NCBI GenBank assembly: GCA_031277615.1 | Contig: JAITMC010000026.1 | Coordinates: forward strand, 248,001-312,000 | Direction of reading: 5' to 3' | DNA from: Chryseobacterium sp. | Lineage (GTDB): Bacteria > Bacteroidota > Bacteroidia > Flavobacteriales > Weeksellaceae | DNA length: 64,000 nt | Part shown: positions 17,391-26,778 of the stretch, piece after piece | Layout of the letters: each line of letters begins with the position of its first letter | Position numbering within the stretch: the first letter of the stretch is position 1 | The notes under the pieces: model-generated | The model's database searches: none | Told to the model about the DNA's origin: nothing | Seen by the model: the letters and a program-made list of their open reading frames with translations, nothing else | Translations under genes and position numbers: made by a program

Positions 17391-17446
17391 AGATAAAAGA
17401 TAAAAGATAAAAGATAAAAGATAAAAGATAAAAGATAAAAGATAAA
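17391..17446. repeat. Heptanucleotide tandem repeat (AGATAAA)x8
   Basis: Eight perfect copies of the 7-bp unit AGATAAA, preceded by a degenerate copy and followed by AGAATATC. It sits in the 186-bp space between two divergent genes (start at 17330 on the minus strand and 17517 on the plus strand), so changes in copy number would change promoter spacing rather than a reading frame. Confidence 0.9.
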
Positions 17447-17516
17447 AGAATATCTTAAACACCTGATTTATTTTTAACACTTAATTATTATTAACCCAAT
17501 TACTCATAACCTGCCT

Positions 17517-17870
17517 ATGGATGCCAACGAAATTTTGGACTACTGCCTTGATAAAAAAGGTGTTACGGAAACTTTTCCTTTCGATAACGAAACCCTCGTT
17601 ATGAAAGTCGGAACAAAAATGTTTCTGCTGATGCCTTTAGAAAAACAACCTTTAAATATTAATGTGAAAACCGATCCGGAATGGAGTGCCGAACTCCGCG
17701 AGCAGCATCCGCAGATTACCGGAGCATTCCATATGAACAAAACCCATTGGAATTCCGTAATGGTAGATGGTTTAAAAAGAGATCTGATCTTCAGAATGAT
17801 TGATCAGTCGTATGATCTGGTCTTTAATTCATTGACGAAAAAAGCAAAAGAAGAGATTTTAAAGAGCTGA
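17517..17870 (+). CDS. MmcQ/YjbR family protein
   Basis: 117 residues, the family's usual length. Recognised from the N-terminal helix DANEILDYCLDKKGVTETFPFDNETLVMKV, then KMFLLMPLEKQPLNINVKTDPEWSAELREQ, the GAFHMNKTHWNSVMVDG core, and a C-terminal helix IDQSYDLVFNSL. MmcQ/YjbR proteins have a CyaY-like/DNA-binding-like double-wing fold; the cellular role is not well defined. It stands alone, facing away from the Rossmann-fold gene. No signal peptide. Confidence 0.9.
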   Translation: MDANEILDYCLDKKGVTETFPFDNETLVMKVGTKMFLLMPLEKQPLNINVKTDPEWSAELREQHPQITGAFHMNKTHWNSVMVDGLKRDLIFRMIDQSYDLVFNSLTKKAKEEILKS

Positions 17871-18049
17871 TTGGGTGTGACTGAGCCCTTTTATCTATTA
17901 AAAAAGAAAATATGGTTGTTGAAAATTTATGCTATTAAATTAATTTCGAAGAAAATTATAATATAACTTGGCCTATTTTAAATTATTTATTTCTACAAAA
18001 TAAAAAACTTTTAGTAACTGATAATTCTTGTATTGGTGATTCATTTAAT

Positions 18050-18142
18050 ATTTGTATAATTGTATCAGACTAGATCACAAAAAATTAACAAACGCAGAAA
18101 TGTTTATAGGAAAATGGAGAATTTCTCCATTTTTCTTTTTTT
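18050..18142 (+). ncRNA. Candidate small RNA or orphan terminator
   Basis: In the 357-bp gap 17871-18227 a strong terminator stands alone: AAAATGGAGAA (18111-18121) pairs with TTCTCCATTTT (18123-18133), followed by a T-rich run to 18142. It is 240 bp past the MmcQ stop, with several stop codons and AT-rich sequence between. Near-consensus -7 boxes (AATATTTG, TATAATTG around 18050-18062) lie upstream, so a transcript of about 70-80 nt is possible. Only the hairpin is solid. Confidence 0.25.
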
Positions 18143-18171
18143 ATGCCTAACAGTAAAATGATTTTGACAGA

Positions 18172-18215
18172 GTCCCGAAGGGACGATTTAACCAAGAATC
18201 GGATATAATCCGATT
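18172..18215. repeat. Double-hairpin intergenic element
   Basis: Two perfect palindromes in a row: GTCCC-GAA-GGGAC (18172-18184) and AATCGGAT-ATA-ATCCGATT (18197-18215). They lie just beyond the end of ribF, whose stop is at 18228 on the minus strand. Neither is followed by a T run in the ribF direction, so this looks more like a mobile palindromic repeat than a terminator. Confidence 0.55.
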
Positions 18216-18227
18216 ACTCTATTGTTG

Positions 18228-19148
18228 TCAAAAAACAAACTTCTCTGTCAGTTTTTTATCCTCATCCAGTCTTTCAATAAGTTTTTCAAGCCCTTCAAAT
18301 TTAATCTCATCATGAAGAAAATCCCTGAATCTTACCGTAATCTTTTCATCATAGATATCGTCATCAAAATCAAGGATATAGACTTCCACCGTTAGGTTTT
18401 CGCCGTTTACCGTTGGATTGGTCCCGATGCTTAACATCCCTTTGTAAGTTTGTCCTTTTACATCAGCTTCAACAATATAAGCTCCTTTTTTAGGAAGAAG
18501 TTTAAAAGATTCCGTTTCAATATTGGCGGTCGGATATCCTATTGTTCTGCCGATTTTTTTCCCGTGAACCACAGTCCCCGAAACAGAGTAGGAGTAACCC
18601 AACATTTCGTTGGCTTCCTGGATACGGCCTGCTAAAAGTGCATTACGAATTTTAGTAGAACTGATATTGTTCTCATGGATATTGATGGCTTCCATCTGTT
18701 CCACTTCAAAATCCAGTTCTTTAGAGAGTTTTTGCAGAAGTTCAAAGTTTCCGCTTTTATTTTTTCCGAAGGAATGGTCGTAGCCGATGATCAGGTATTT
18801 TACATTCAGTTTTTCAATAAGGATCTGACGGACAAACTCTTCACCCGTAAGGTTTCTGAATTCTTCATCAAATTCTTTTAGGAATAAATGATCGATACCG
18901 TATTTTTCAACCAGCTGTTTCTTTTCTTCCAGTGTATTAAGAAGCTTCAGGTCTTCATTAGGATTGAAAACAAAACGCGGATGCGGCCAGAAAGTAAGAA
19001 CTGCGGTCTCCAGATTGTTTTCCCTGCCTGATTTTATAAGTTCATCAATGATACTTTTATGACCCAGATGTACCCCGTCAAACATCCCTAAAGACAATGC
19101 TAGAGGCTTTTGAGAAGAGTAATCTTTAAAATTCTTGAACACTTTCAA
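18228..19148 (-). CDS. ribF: Bifunctional riboflavin kinase / FAD synthetase
   Basis: 306 residues if started at TTG 19148. The N-terminal FAD synthetase (nucleotidyltransferase) domain has LGMFDGVHLGHKSII and the later IGYDHSFGKNKSG and ISSTKIRNALLAG; the C-terminal flavokinase domain shows GTVVHGKKIGRTIGYPTANIE with the PTAN signature. It phosphorylates riboflavin to FMN and adenylates it to FAD. An ATG at 19214 is in frame, but it lies upstream of the promoter at 19168-19200, and family members begin at LKVFKNFKDYS, so the TTG is preferred. It is divergent from atpD. Confidence 0.93.
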   Translation of the reverse strand: MKVFKNFKDYSSQKPLALSLGMFDGVHLGHKSIIDELIKSGRENNLETAVLTFWPHPRFVFNPNEDLKLLNTLEEKKQLVEKYGIDHLFLKEFDEEFRNLTGEEFVRQILIEKLNVKYLIIGYDHSFGKNKSGNFELLQKLSKELDFEVEQMEAINIHENNISSTKIRNALLAGRIQEANEMLGYSYSVSGTVVHGKKIGRTIGYPTANIETESFKLLPKKGAYIVEADVKGQTYKGMLSIGTNPTVNGENLTVEVYILDFDDDIYDEKITVRFRDFLHDEIKFEGLEKLIERLDEDKKLTEKFVF

Positions 19149-19167
19149 AACGGAAAAATTTTGACTG

Positions 19168-19200
19168 CAAATATAGATATAATGTAACAATCTATCAATA
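19168..19200 (-). promoter_or_regulatory. ribF promoter
   Basis: On the minus strand TATTG (19200-19196) and TATATTTG (19175-19168) are separated by 20 bp, matching the -33/-7 layout of Bacteroidetes. The start of transcription near 19162 leaves a very short leader before the TTG at 19148. Confidence 0.65.
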
Positions 19201-19305
19201 TAACATTGTACCAATATTTTTAACCGGAAAAAATGATTACCAGATTGCTCAATTGCTGTATGGAGTAATTTGTAAAAAGTATGATAAAAATCTTTTTTTT
19301 ACCAA

Positions 19306-20864
<1,559 letters not shown>

Positions 20865-20881
20865 ATTATTAACAATTTGAG

Positions 20882-20937
20882 ATTTGAAATTTGAGATTCG
20901 AGGAGTAATTTCAAATTTCAAACATCAAATTTCAAAT
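20882..20937 (+). repeat. Inverted repeat between atpD and atpC
   Basis: ATTTGAAATTTGA (20882-20894) is perfectly complementary to TCAAATTTCAAAT (20925-20937), with further partial pairing outside and a 30-nt loop. It fills most of the 81-bp gap. It is AT-only in the stem, so weaker than a terminator and without a T run. Confidence 0.65.
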
Positions 20938-20945
20938 TTGTTTCT

Positions 20946-21227
20946 ATGAATATAAAAATTTTAACACCAGAATATGTAGTTTTTGAAGGAGAAGTAGACT
21001 CTGTACTACTGCCGGGAAAAAATGGTGAATTCCACATCATGAAAAACCACGCAGGTATTGTTTCTTCTTTGATCGGAGGTAAAGTAAAGCTTTTTGCTAA
21101 ATCTATTGATGAAGCATACGCAAAAAACTTAACCAAAGAAAATGAAAAAGATTCAGCTTTTTCCTATCCTATCAAAAGCGGTGTTGTAGAATTTAATAAC
21201 AATAAAGGAATCATCCTTTGTGAATAA
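20946..21227 (+). CDS. atpC: F0F1 ATP synthase subunit epsilon (short form)
   Basis: 93 residues, covering only the N-terminal beta-sandwich (MNIKILTPEYVVFEGEVDSVLLPGKNGEFHIMKNHAGIVSSL pattern, read here in parts). The C-terminal helical pair that inhibits ATP hydrolysis in other bacteria is missing, which is normal for Bacteroidetes epsilon subunits. It connects the central stalk to the c-ring. It is co-directional with atpD, 81 bp downstream, and is followed by a terminator at 21257. Confidence 0.95.
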   Translation: MNIKILTPEYVVFEGEVDSVLLPGKNGEFHIMKNHAGIVSSLIGGKVKLFAKSIDEAYAKNLTKENEKDSAFSYPIKSGVVEFNNNKGIILCE

Positions 21228-21256
21228 TTAAATGAAAAGCTAAATATATTTTCAAG

Positions 21257-21283
21257 AAAGTGTAACTTTGTTACACTTTTTTT
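21257..21283 (+). terminator. Terminator of atpD-atpC
   Basis: AAAGTGTAAC (21257-21266), loop TTT, GTTACACTTT (21270-21279), then TTTT to 21283. The hairpin also contains TAACTTTG (21263-21270), an exact -7 element, so the same bases may serve as part of the promoter of the next gene. Confidence 0.85.
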
Positions 21284-21304
21284 ATGTCATTAAAATCTGA
21301 TTCT

Positions 21305-22123
21305 ATGAGGAAAGGGATGATCATATTCTTTGCTGTTTTGGGAATCTGCTTCAGTGCCCAGAATTTCAAAACCAAGAGAGGAATTATTAGTCTGGACGGA
21401 ATACATGTCGCAAAAATCTCAAATAAATCAAGTGTTTATACCTTTATGGACCTGAAAGAAACCCCGATATACACCATTGAGTTTATCGATAAAAGTATTG
21501 TGGATTCAGTAAGAGACAGCTACATTCGCTTAAACAGGGTGTATAACAGAGATAAAACCATCGACCTTGATTATATTTCCCCATCGGCATTTTCTGGAGA
21601 AGAGAAATCGGCGGTATATACTTCCATAAAAGACTTAAAGATCATCGATAACAAAGGGGTAAACATCAAAAATCTGGATGATATCTTTAAAAATATTCCG
21701 AAAAGAAAACTGGATACCAAGACAAAAGATGCCTACAGCACGAGAAGTAAAATAGACAAACTGAATATTGAAGTGAATAAGGTTGGGGAAATTCTGAGTA
21801 ATGGTGTTCCGGTAGGCTACTTCACCAATTTGCCCGTAAGTTTCGGTTCGGAAGATACCATAACCGATAAAACATTTGTGGATATTGAGGTATATGATGC
21901 CAAAAGTAAATATATCGGACGGTATATTACCACTACGAAACAGATTAAAACAGCTAACGGAAAAATATTCACCATATACAGAGAAATGTCCGGTAGGGCA
22001 GCACTTCTGAAATTTCCTACCTATAAAGCCATTGCAGAAAGGATGGCCATCATGGATCCGAATTTCATTAAAATTCAGGAAAAAGTATCTGTCGGCCCTG
22101 TTGAAAAACAAGCCGCACAATAA
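21305..22123 (+). CDS. Exported protein of unknown function
   Basis: 272 residues from ATG 21305 (MRKGMIIFFAVLGICFSAQ, a good cleavable signal peptide); an ATG at 21284 is in frame and directly abuts the atpC terminator, so it is less likely. The mature protein is basic and mixed alpha/beta. Recognisable stretches are RGIISLDGIHVAKI near the N-terminus, FVDIEVYDAKSKYIGRYITTTKQIKT, and a C-terminal helix with KIQEKVSVGPVEKQAAQ. It resembles no family I know with confidence. The repeat array starts 10 bp after its stop. Confidence 0.7.
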   Translation: MRKGMIIFFAVLGICFSAQNFKTKRGIISLDGIHVAKISNKSSVYTFMDLKETPIYTIEFIDKSIVDSVRDSYIRLNRVYNRDKTIDLDYISPSAFSGEEKSAVYTSIKDLKIIDNKGVNIKNLDDIFKNIPKRKLDTKTKDAYSTRSKIDKLNIEVNKVGEILSNGVPVGYFTNLPVSFGSEDTITDKTFVDIEVYDAKSKYIGRYITTTKQIKTANGKIFTIYREMSGRAALLKFPTYKAIAERMAIMDPNFIKIQEKVSVGPVEKQAAQ

Positions 22124-22132
22124 AAAATAAGC

Positions 22133-22762
22133 CTGCTTCATCAGCAAAATCCGCGAGATAAAAATCTGTGAAATCGGTGCGATCTGTGGGAACCCTATTC
22201 AACAAAGCAAAATTATTCAATAGAGGTAGACTTCAGTCCACCTAAATAATAAACCAAAACCCACACAAAAAATCTGCTTCATCAGCAAAATCCGCGAGAT
22301 AAAAAATCTGTGTGAACCCTATTCAATAAGACAAAATTATTCAATAGAGGTAGACTTCAGTCCACTTAAATAATAAAAACCAAAACCCACACAAAACATC
22401 TGCATAATCAGCAAAATCCGCGAGAAAAAATCTGTGAAATCCGTGCGATCTGTGGTAACCCTATTCAACAAATCAAAATATTCAATAGAAGTAGACTTCA
22501 GTCCACCTAAATAATAAAAACCAAAACCCACACAAAAAATCTGCTTCATCAGCAAAATCCGCGAGAAAAAATCTGTGAAATCCGTGCGATCTGTGGTAAC
22601 CCTATTCAACAAGACAAAATTATTCAATAGAAGTAGACTTCAGTCCACTTAAATAATAAAAATCAAAACCCAGACAAAAAATCTGCTTCATCAACAAAAT
22701 CCGCGAGATAAAAAAAATCTGTGTAATCGGTGCGATCTGTGGGAACCCTAATTCAACAAATC
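22133..22762. repeat. Intergenic repeat array, five units of about 126-142 bp
   Basis: Units begin with CTGCTTCATCAGCAAAATCC (or close variants) at 22133, 22274, 22400, 22541 and 22683. Each has a first half with TCCGCGAGA, AAATCTGTG and GTGCGATCTGTG, and the first four have a second half with ATTCAATAGAGGTAGACTTC followed by AGTCCACCT or AGTCCACTT, containing a short palindrome. The fifth unit lacks the second half. The 719-bp gap 22124-22842 contains nothing else except an AT-rich tail. The second-half motif is shared with the array at 54578. Confidence 0.88.
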
Positions 22763-22842
22763 ATTAAAAACACAATCAAATTTTCAAACTGAAGCTTAAA
22801 AATTCCAAAAACCGGATTTCCCGTTCAATTTCACTCCAAAAA

Positions 22843-25032
22843 TCAAAGCGATAAAATCACCCCGTTTTCCCTCAATTGCTGTAGCGGTTTTGAAAACCAG
22901 AACAGTTCAAAATCCTCAAAATTTTCTTCAAACTGAGTCTTAAGTTGTTGAACAGTAGCTTTTTTAGAATTATCAATTGAGTTTTCATTCAAAATATTCA
23001 ACAGCCAATCTGCTTTTTCCTGCTCCAGTTCAACCTTAACGATATTGGTTTTTAAATGGAATGTAAGAAGAGTATACGTACCAGAATATTTCTTTTTATT
23101 TTTTACGCGATTCTCAGCGATTACGTTTTTGGTTAAAAAGATGACTTTGGAGTTGGTTTTCAAACTAAAATTTTCCTCCTCCAACAGGCAGTCATGAATA
23201 TGATCCGGATGGATGGCCGTCCTCGGAATTTTAAAATCAAACCATTCCTGAAGGGGAAGTTCAAAATTAATTCCGTGCATATAATTGAAAAGGGATTTTT
23301 TCAGTCCGAAACTGAATTTACCATGATCAATTCCGGTTTTGTCTTTAAAGTCAATATCGTTATGGGCGAACAGGATTTTTTCTTTTACGGGGGTCACTCC
23401 GAATTCTTCGGGATGAAGACCGACAGGTGAGTGGGCAGTCATCGCAAACTGATGCCAGAATCCACTTTGTAGAATTCCCATCTCAAACATCTGTCTTACC
23501 ATTTCCAATGAGTCAACGGTTTCCTGAACGGTCTGGGTTGGATAGCCATACATCAGATAGGCGTGAACCATGATTCCTGCTTCGGTAAAATTTCTTGTTA
23601 CTTTGGCCACCTGTTCTACTGAAACTCCTTTATCGATTAATTTTAAAAGCCTGTCACTGGCGACTTCCAGTCCACCGGAAACGGCAACACAACCTGAAAG
23701 CTTTAGCAGATAGCAGAGATCTCTGGTGAAGCTCTTCTCAAAACGGATATTCGTCCACCAGGTCACCACGAGGTTTCTGCGCAGAATTTCCAGGGCAACT
23801 TCACGCATTAATGCCGGAGGAGCTGCCTCATCTACAAAATGGAATCCTGTTTCACCGGTAGTTCTGATGAGTTCTTCCATTCTGTCGACCAGAATCTTTG
23901 CAGAAATGGGTTCATAAATTTTGATGTAATCCAGGGAAATATCACAAAAAGTACATTTTCCCCAATAGCATCCGTGAGCCATCGTCAGTTTATTCCATCT
24001 TCCGTCGCTCCATAAGCTGTGCATCGGATTGGCGATTTCAATCACAGAAATATATTGATCCAGATGAAGATCCGTATAATCCGGAGTACCGATATCGGCC
24101 TGCTTATAATCGTGTCGTTTAGAGTTGTTTTTATAAACAACTTCTTTATTTTCAATTAAAAATGTTCTTTTGTATTCCTGAGCTTCGTTAGGGTTAACGA
24201 TACTTTCGTGAAGAAGCTCAAGGGGAAGCTCACCATCATCCAGTGTAATAAAATCAAAAAAATCAAATACCCGGGGATCTTTAATTTCCCTTAATTCCGT
24301 ATTGGGAAAACCTCCTCCCATCGCCGTTTTGATATGAGGATAATTCTTTTTGATCCACTGGGCACATCGGAATCCGGCATATAAATTTCCGGGAAAAGGA
24401 ATGGAAATACACACCAGCTTCGGCTGAACTTTGTCCAGCTTTTCTTTAAGAATTTCCAATGTGAACTGGTCAATAAAAGTTGGGTTTTCTGATAGTTTTG
24501 TATGCAGTTCATCAAAGGAATTCGCACTTTTCCCCAAACGTTCGGCATACCTGCTGAAACCGAAATCAGCATCGATATTTTCTACAATATAATCCGAAAG
24601 ATCTTCAAGATACAGCGTGGCAAGATGTTTGGCCTTATCCTGAAGTCCCATGTTTCCGAAGGCAAATTCCATATCATCAAGCTGATTGAAGCGGGAAGCC
24701 TCTGGAAGGAAATTCATACTGCAGATCTGTCTGGCCAGTGTAGGTGTTTTTCCCTGTAGAAAAGGGATAACCTGGTCAATGGTTTTAAGGTATTCTTCTC
24801 TTAAAGCAAAAATTCTCTGTGAGTTTTCCGAAACGGTCTGAAGATCGATCTGCTGGCTGAAAACCTTCCGTAATCCGTCTTTTGAAAATAATTTCAAAAT
24901 AACATCAATTCCCAGATCAACCTGATACGCGGAAATATTTTTAGTATTCAAAAATCCTTTAATATAAGCGGTTGCCGGATAAGGAGTATTGAGTTGGGTA
25001 AAAGGCGGAGTGATAAGAAGAAGATCTTTCAA
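22843..25032 (-). CDS. B12-binding-type radical SAM protein
   Basis: 729 residues. The N-terminal part (MKDLLLITPPFTQLNTPYPATAYIKG) and the segment KLVCISIPFPGNLYAGFRCAQWIKKNYPHIKTAMGGG resemble the cobalamin-binding domain of B12-type radical SAM enzymes. The radical SAM domain has HGCYWGKCTFCD with cysteines 355, 360 and 363, giving CX4CX2C instead of the usual CX3CX2C. Later GLEVASDRLLKLIDKG and HAYLMYGYPTQT are typical of the core barrel. It probably binds a 4Fe-4S cluster and SAM; substrate unknown. Single gene, with its own promoter at 25144-25175. No peptide precursor or partner gene was seen next to it. Confidence 0.85.
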   Translation of the reverse strand: MKDLLLITPPFTQLNTPYPATAYIKGFLNTKNISAYQVDLGIDVILKLFSKDGLRKVFSQQIDLQTVSENSQRIFALREEYLKTIDQVIPFLQGKTPTLARQICSMNFLPEASRFNQLDDMEFAFGNMGLQDKAKHLATLYLEDLSDYIVENIDADFGFSRYAERLGKSANSFDELHTKLSENPTFIDQFTLEILKEKLDKVQPKLVCISIPFPGNLYAGFRCAQWIKKNYPHIKTAMGGGFPNTELREIKDPRVFDFFDFITLDDGELPLELLHESIVNPNEAQEYKRTFLIENKEVVYKNNSKRHDYKQADIGTPDYTDLHLDQYISVIEIANPMHSLWSDGRWNKLTMAHGCYWGKCTFCDISLDYIKIYEPISAKILVDRMEELIRTTGETGFHFVDEAAPPALMREVALEILRRNLVVTWWTNIRFEKSFTRDLCYLLKLSGCVAVSGGLEVASDRLLKLIDKGVSVEQVAKVTRNFTEAGIMVHAYLMYGYPTQTVQETVDSLEMVRQMFEMGILQSGFWHQFAMTAHSPVGLHPEEFGVTPVKEKILFAHNDIDFKDKTGIDHGKFSFGLKKSLFNYMHGINFELPLQEWFDFKIPRTAIHPDHIHDCLLEEENFSLKTNSKVIFLTKNVIAENRVKNKKKYSGTYTLLTFHLKTNIVKVELEQEKADWLLNILNENSIDNSKKATVQQLKTQFEENFEDFELFWFSKPLQQLRENGVILSL

Positions 25033-25143
25033 CAGAAAATGATTACAAATTATTTTTTAATTCGGCTACTAATCGGATTTTTCAGTGTTTTTTACTGATA
25101 AACAGAGTATTACGAATAATAATTCCTTCCGATAACCGTGGTT

Positions 25144-25175
25144 CAAAGATAGGTAATTTGTACTGTAAATTGCAA
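25144..25175 (-). promoter_or_regulatory. Promoter of the radical SAM gene
   Basis: On the minus strand TTG (25175-25173) and TATCTTTG (25151-25144) are 21 bp apart. The resulting leader of roughly 105 nt before the ATG is long for this genome and might hold a regulatory structure, although I see no recognisable riboswitch in it. Confidence 0.55.
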
Positions 25176-25196
25176 GTCCGGAATTCAATACAAAAA

Positions 25197-26168
25197 TTAA
25201 ACTCTGTTCTGTTTTAAAAGCATAATCAATATCACCGGTATTCCAAAAACAGAGCTTATCACATTCAGTGGAATCTGTGTTTTTTCTGCAACCACCGAAA
25301 AAAGAAGCATGATCAGCATTCCCAGAAACATATTCAGAATCCACTGCTGCCATAATTTTGACGGGTTATAAATCAGCCTGCAAAAATGCGGAACAATAAT
25401 CCCTATGAATAAGATCGGGCCCAGAAAAGCAGTAATGGAGGCCGATAACAATGACGAAGCGGCTATGATCAGGATTTTCAGCTGATTCAGATTTACGCCT
25501 AAGCTTTGTGCATAAGAGGTTCCCAGTGAGTTTCCGATCAATGGTTTTATGGTTTTAAAACAGAAAAAAAGACCTAGGAAAACCAGAATAGTGAGTACAT
25601 AGATCTGGTTTCTTGAGACCATATTATTGGCACCGAAAGACCAGAGAATATAATTTTTCAGACTTTGGTTTTCCGCATAGAACTGAAGCAGAGACACGAT
25701 GGCTCCGGCAAATGCAGAAACAAGAAAACCGAAAATAATAAGATAAGATTTGTCCTGAAATTTATTGGACATAGAAAGCAGTACGAGCATCAGTACTAAA
25801 CTTCCTGCAATGGCTGATAAGCTGAGAAAGCTGTTCTGCAGAAATTCAGGAATCAGGAAATCGTGGAAAAAAAAGATATAAAAAGCCACCGATAAACTGG
25901 CTACGGAAGTTATTCCCAGGATATCAGGTCCCGCCAGAGGATTCTGAAAATATTCCTGCATCAGAAAACCAGAGGTGGGAATGGAAATACCGGCAAGAAG
26001 CATGACCAGAACACGGTTGATTCTGATTTCAGCGATCTGGCTGTTTGCGGAATCCCGGAAAAAATCATTAAGATCTAAACTTAGAAATCCCGTGTTCAGA
26101 TTAATTACCGCAGTCAGAATAATAGCAGCCGTTAATACTAAACACAGGATCTTGAATTGATTTGACAT
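25197..26168 (-). CDS. FecCD-family iron-siderophore/cobalamin ABC transporter permease
   Basis: 323 residues with about nine to ten hydrophobic segments. FecCD/BtuC signatures: RINRVLVMLLAGISIPTSGFLMQEYFQNPLAGPDILGI (read in parts), where the G-x-x-x-Q-x-x-x-x-NPLA-x-P-x-x-LG pattern is diagnostic, and later LGPILFIGIIVPHFCRL. It forms the inner membrane channel of a metal-chelate or vitamin importer. No ATPase or binding-protein gene is adjacent, so partners must be encoded elsewhere. It follows the TlpA gene by 23 bp on the minus strand and is probably co-transcribed with it. Confidence 0.93.
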   Translation of the reverse strand: MSNQFKILCLVLTAAIILTAVINLNTGFLSLDLNDFFRDSANSQIAEIRINRVLVMLLAGISIPTSGFLMQEYFQNPLAGPDILGITSVASLSVAFYIFFFHDFLIPEFLQNSFLSLSAIAGSLVLMLVLLSMSNKFQDKSYLIIFGFLVSAFAGAIVSLLQFYAENQSLKNYILWSFGANNMVSRNQIYVLTILVFLGLFFCFKTIKPLIGNSLGTSYAQSLGVNLNQLKILIIAASSLLSASITAFLGPILFIGIIVPHFCRLIYNPSKLWQQWILNMFLGMLIMLLFSVVAEKTQIPLNVISSVFGIPVILIMLLKQNRV

Positions 26169-26191
26169 TCTTCAGAAAGAATTCTGTATAA

Positions 26192-26746
26192 TTATTTTAA
26201 AAGAGCCTCCACTTTTGAATTCAGGACTTCTTCAGTCATCATTCCTAAATATTCATCGGTTTTATCGCCTTTTCTCATGTACGTAAAAGGAATCGAGCCG
26301 CCGTCCCACTGTTTGAAATTATTGGCAAAGAAAGTCTGATCCAGCTGTTGCCCATCCAGAAGAATAATGTTTTTAGCCAGATTGTTTTGTTCGGCAAAAC
26401 TTTTTACGGAACTGTTCCATTCTGATTTATCATCCAGATTGATAAAGGTAAACTTTACAGGTTTGTCTTTTAATTCCTGCATTTTATTCTTAAAATGAGG
26501 AATCTCTCTCATACACGGTCCACACCAGGTAGCGAAAAAGTTCGTCACATATAAAGTGTCGTTACTGGTTGCCAAATATTTTCCTACATTTTCGGGAGAA
26601 AGCTCTTTGGGTGCATAAGCTCCTGTTTCGGCTGTTGTATTTTCCGTTACAGAAAGTGAATCGGTATTGTCATCTGTTTTCAATCCTTCTTTTTTGCAGC
26701 TGTAAAGAGCGGAAAGAATAAGCGTGGATAAAATTATCTTCTTCAT
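26192..26746 (-). CDS. TlpA-family thiol:disulfide lipoprotein
   Basis: 184 residues, signal peptide and lipobox LYSC (Cys16). After a linker the thioredoxin fold begins with LYVTNFFATWCGPCMREIPHFKNKM; the WCGPC pair is the redox site, and DGGSIPFTYM supplies the cis-proline loop. As a lipid-anchored periplasmic thioredoxin it would reduce or shuffle disulfides, for instance of cytochrome c precursors. It is divergent from the reductase at 26779 with a 32-bp gap, and is followed by the FecCD gene. Confidence 0.92.
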   Translation of the reverse strand: MKKIILSTLILSALYSCKKEGLKTDDNTDSLSVTENTTAETGAYAPKELSPENVGKYLATSNDTLYVTNFFATWCGPCMREIPHFKNKMQELKDKPVKFTFINLDDKSEWNSSVKSFAEQNNLAKNIILLDGQQLDQTFFANNFKQWDGGSIPFTYMRKGDKTDEYLGMMTEEVLNSKVEALLK

Positions 26747-26778
26747 AAATTATTTTTTGTCTATTTTTGGATTGAAGT

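Noticed and set aside
21635-22147. 170-codon open frame on the minus strand
   Set aside because: Antisense to the exported-protein gene at 21305, with unnatural composition and no start signal.
22337-22627. Reading frame on the minus strand across the repeat array giving a repeated peptide
   Set aside because: It arises from translating the intergenic repeats; no ribosome binding site or promoter, and the frame breaks in the other units.
22133-22762. CRISPR-like array
   Set aside because: The units are 126-142 bp and nearly whole-length repeats with no short unique spacers, and no cas gene is present.
25033-25137. Cobalamin riboswitch in the leader of the radical SAM gene
   Set aside because: The leader is only about 105 nt and lacks a recognisable B12-box sequence.
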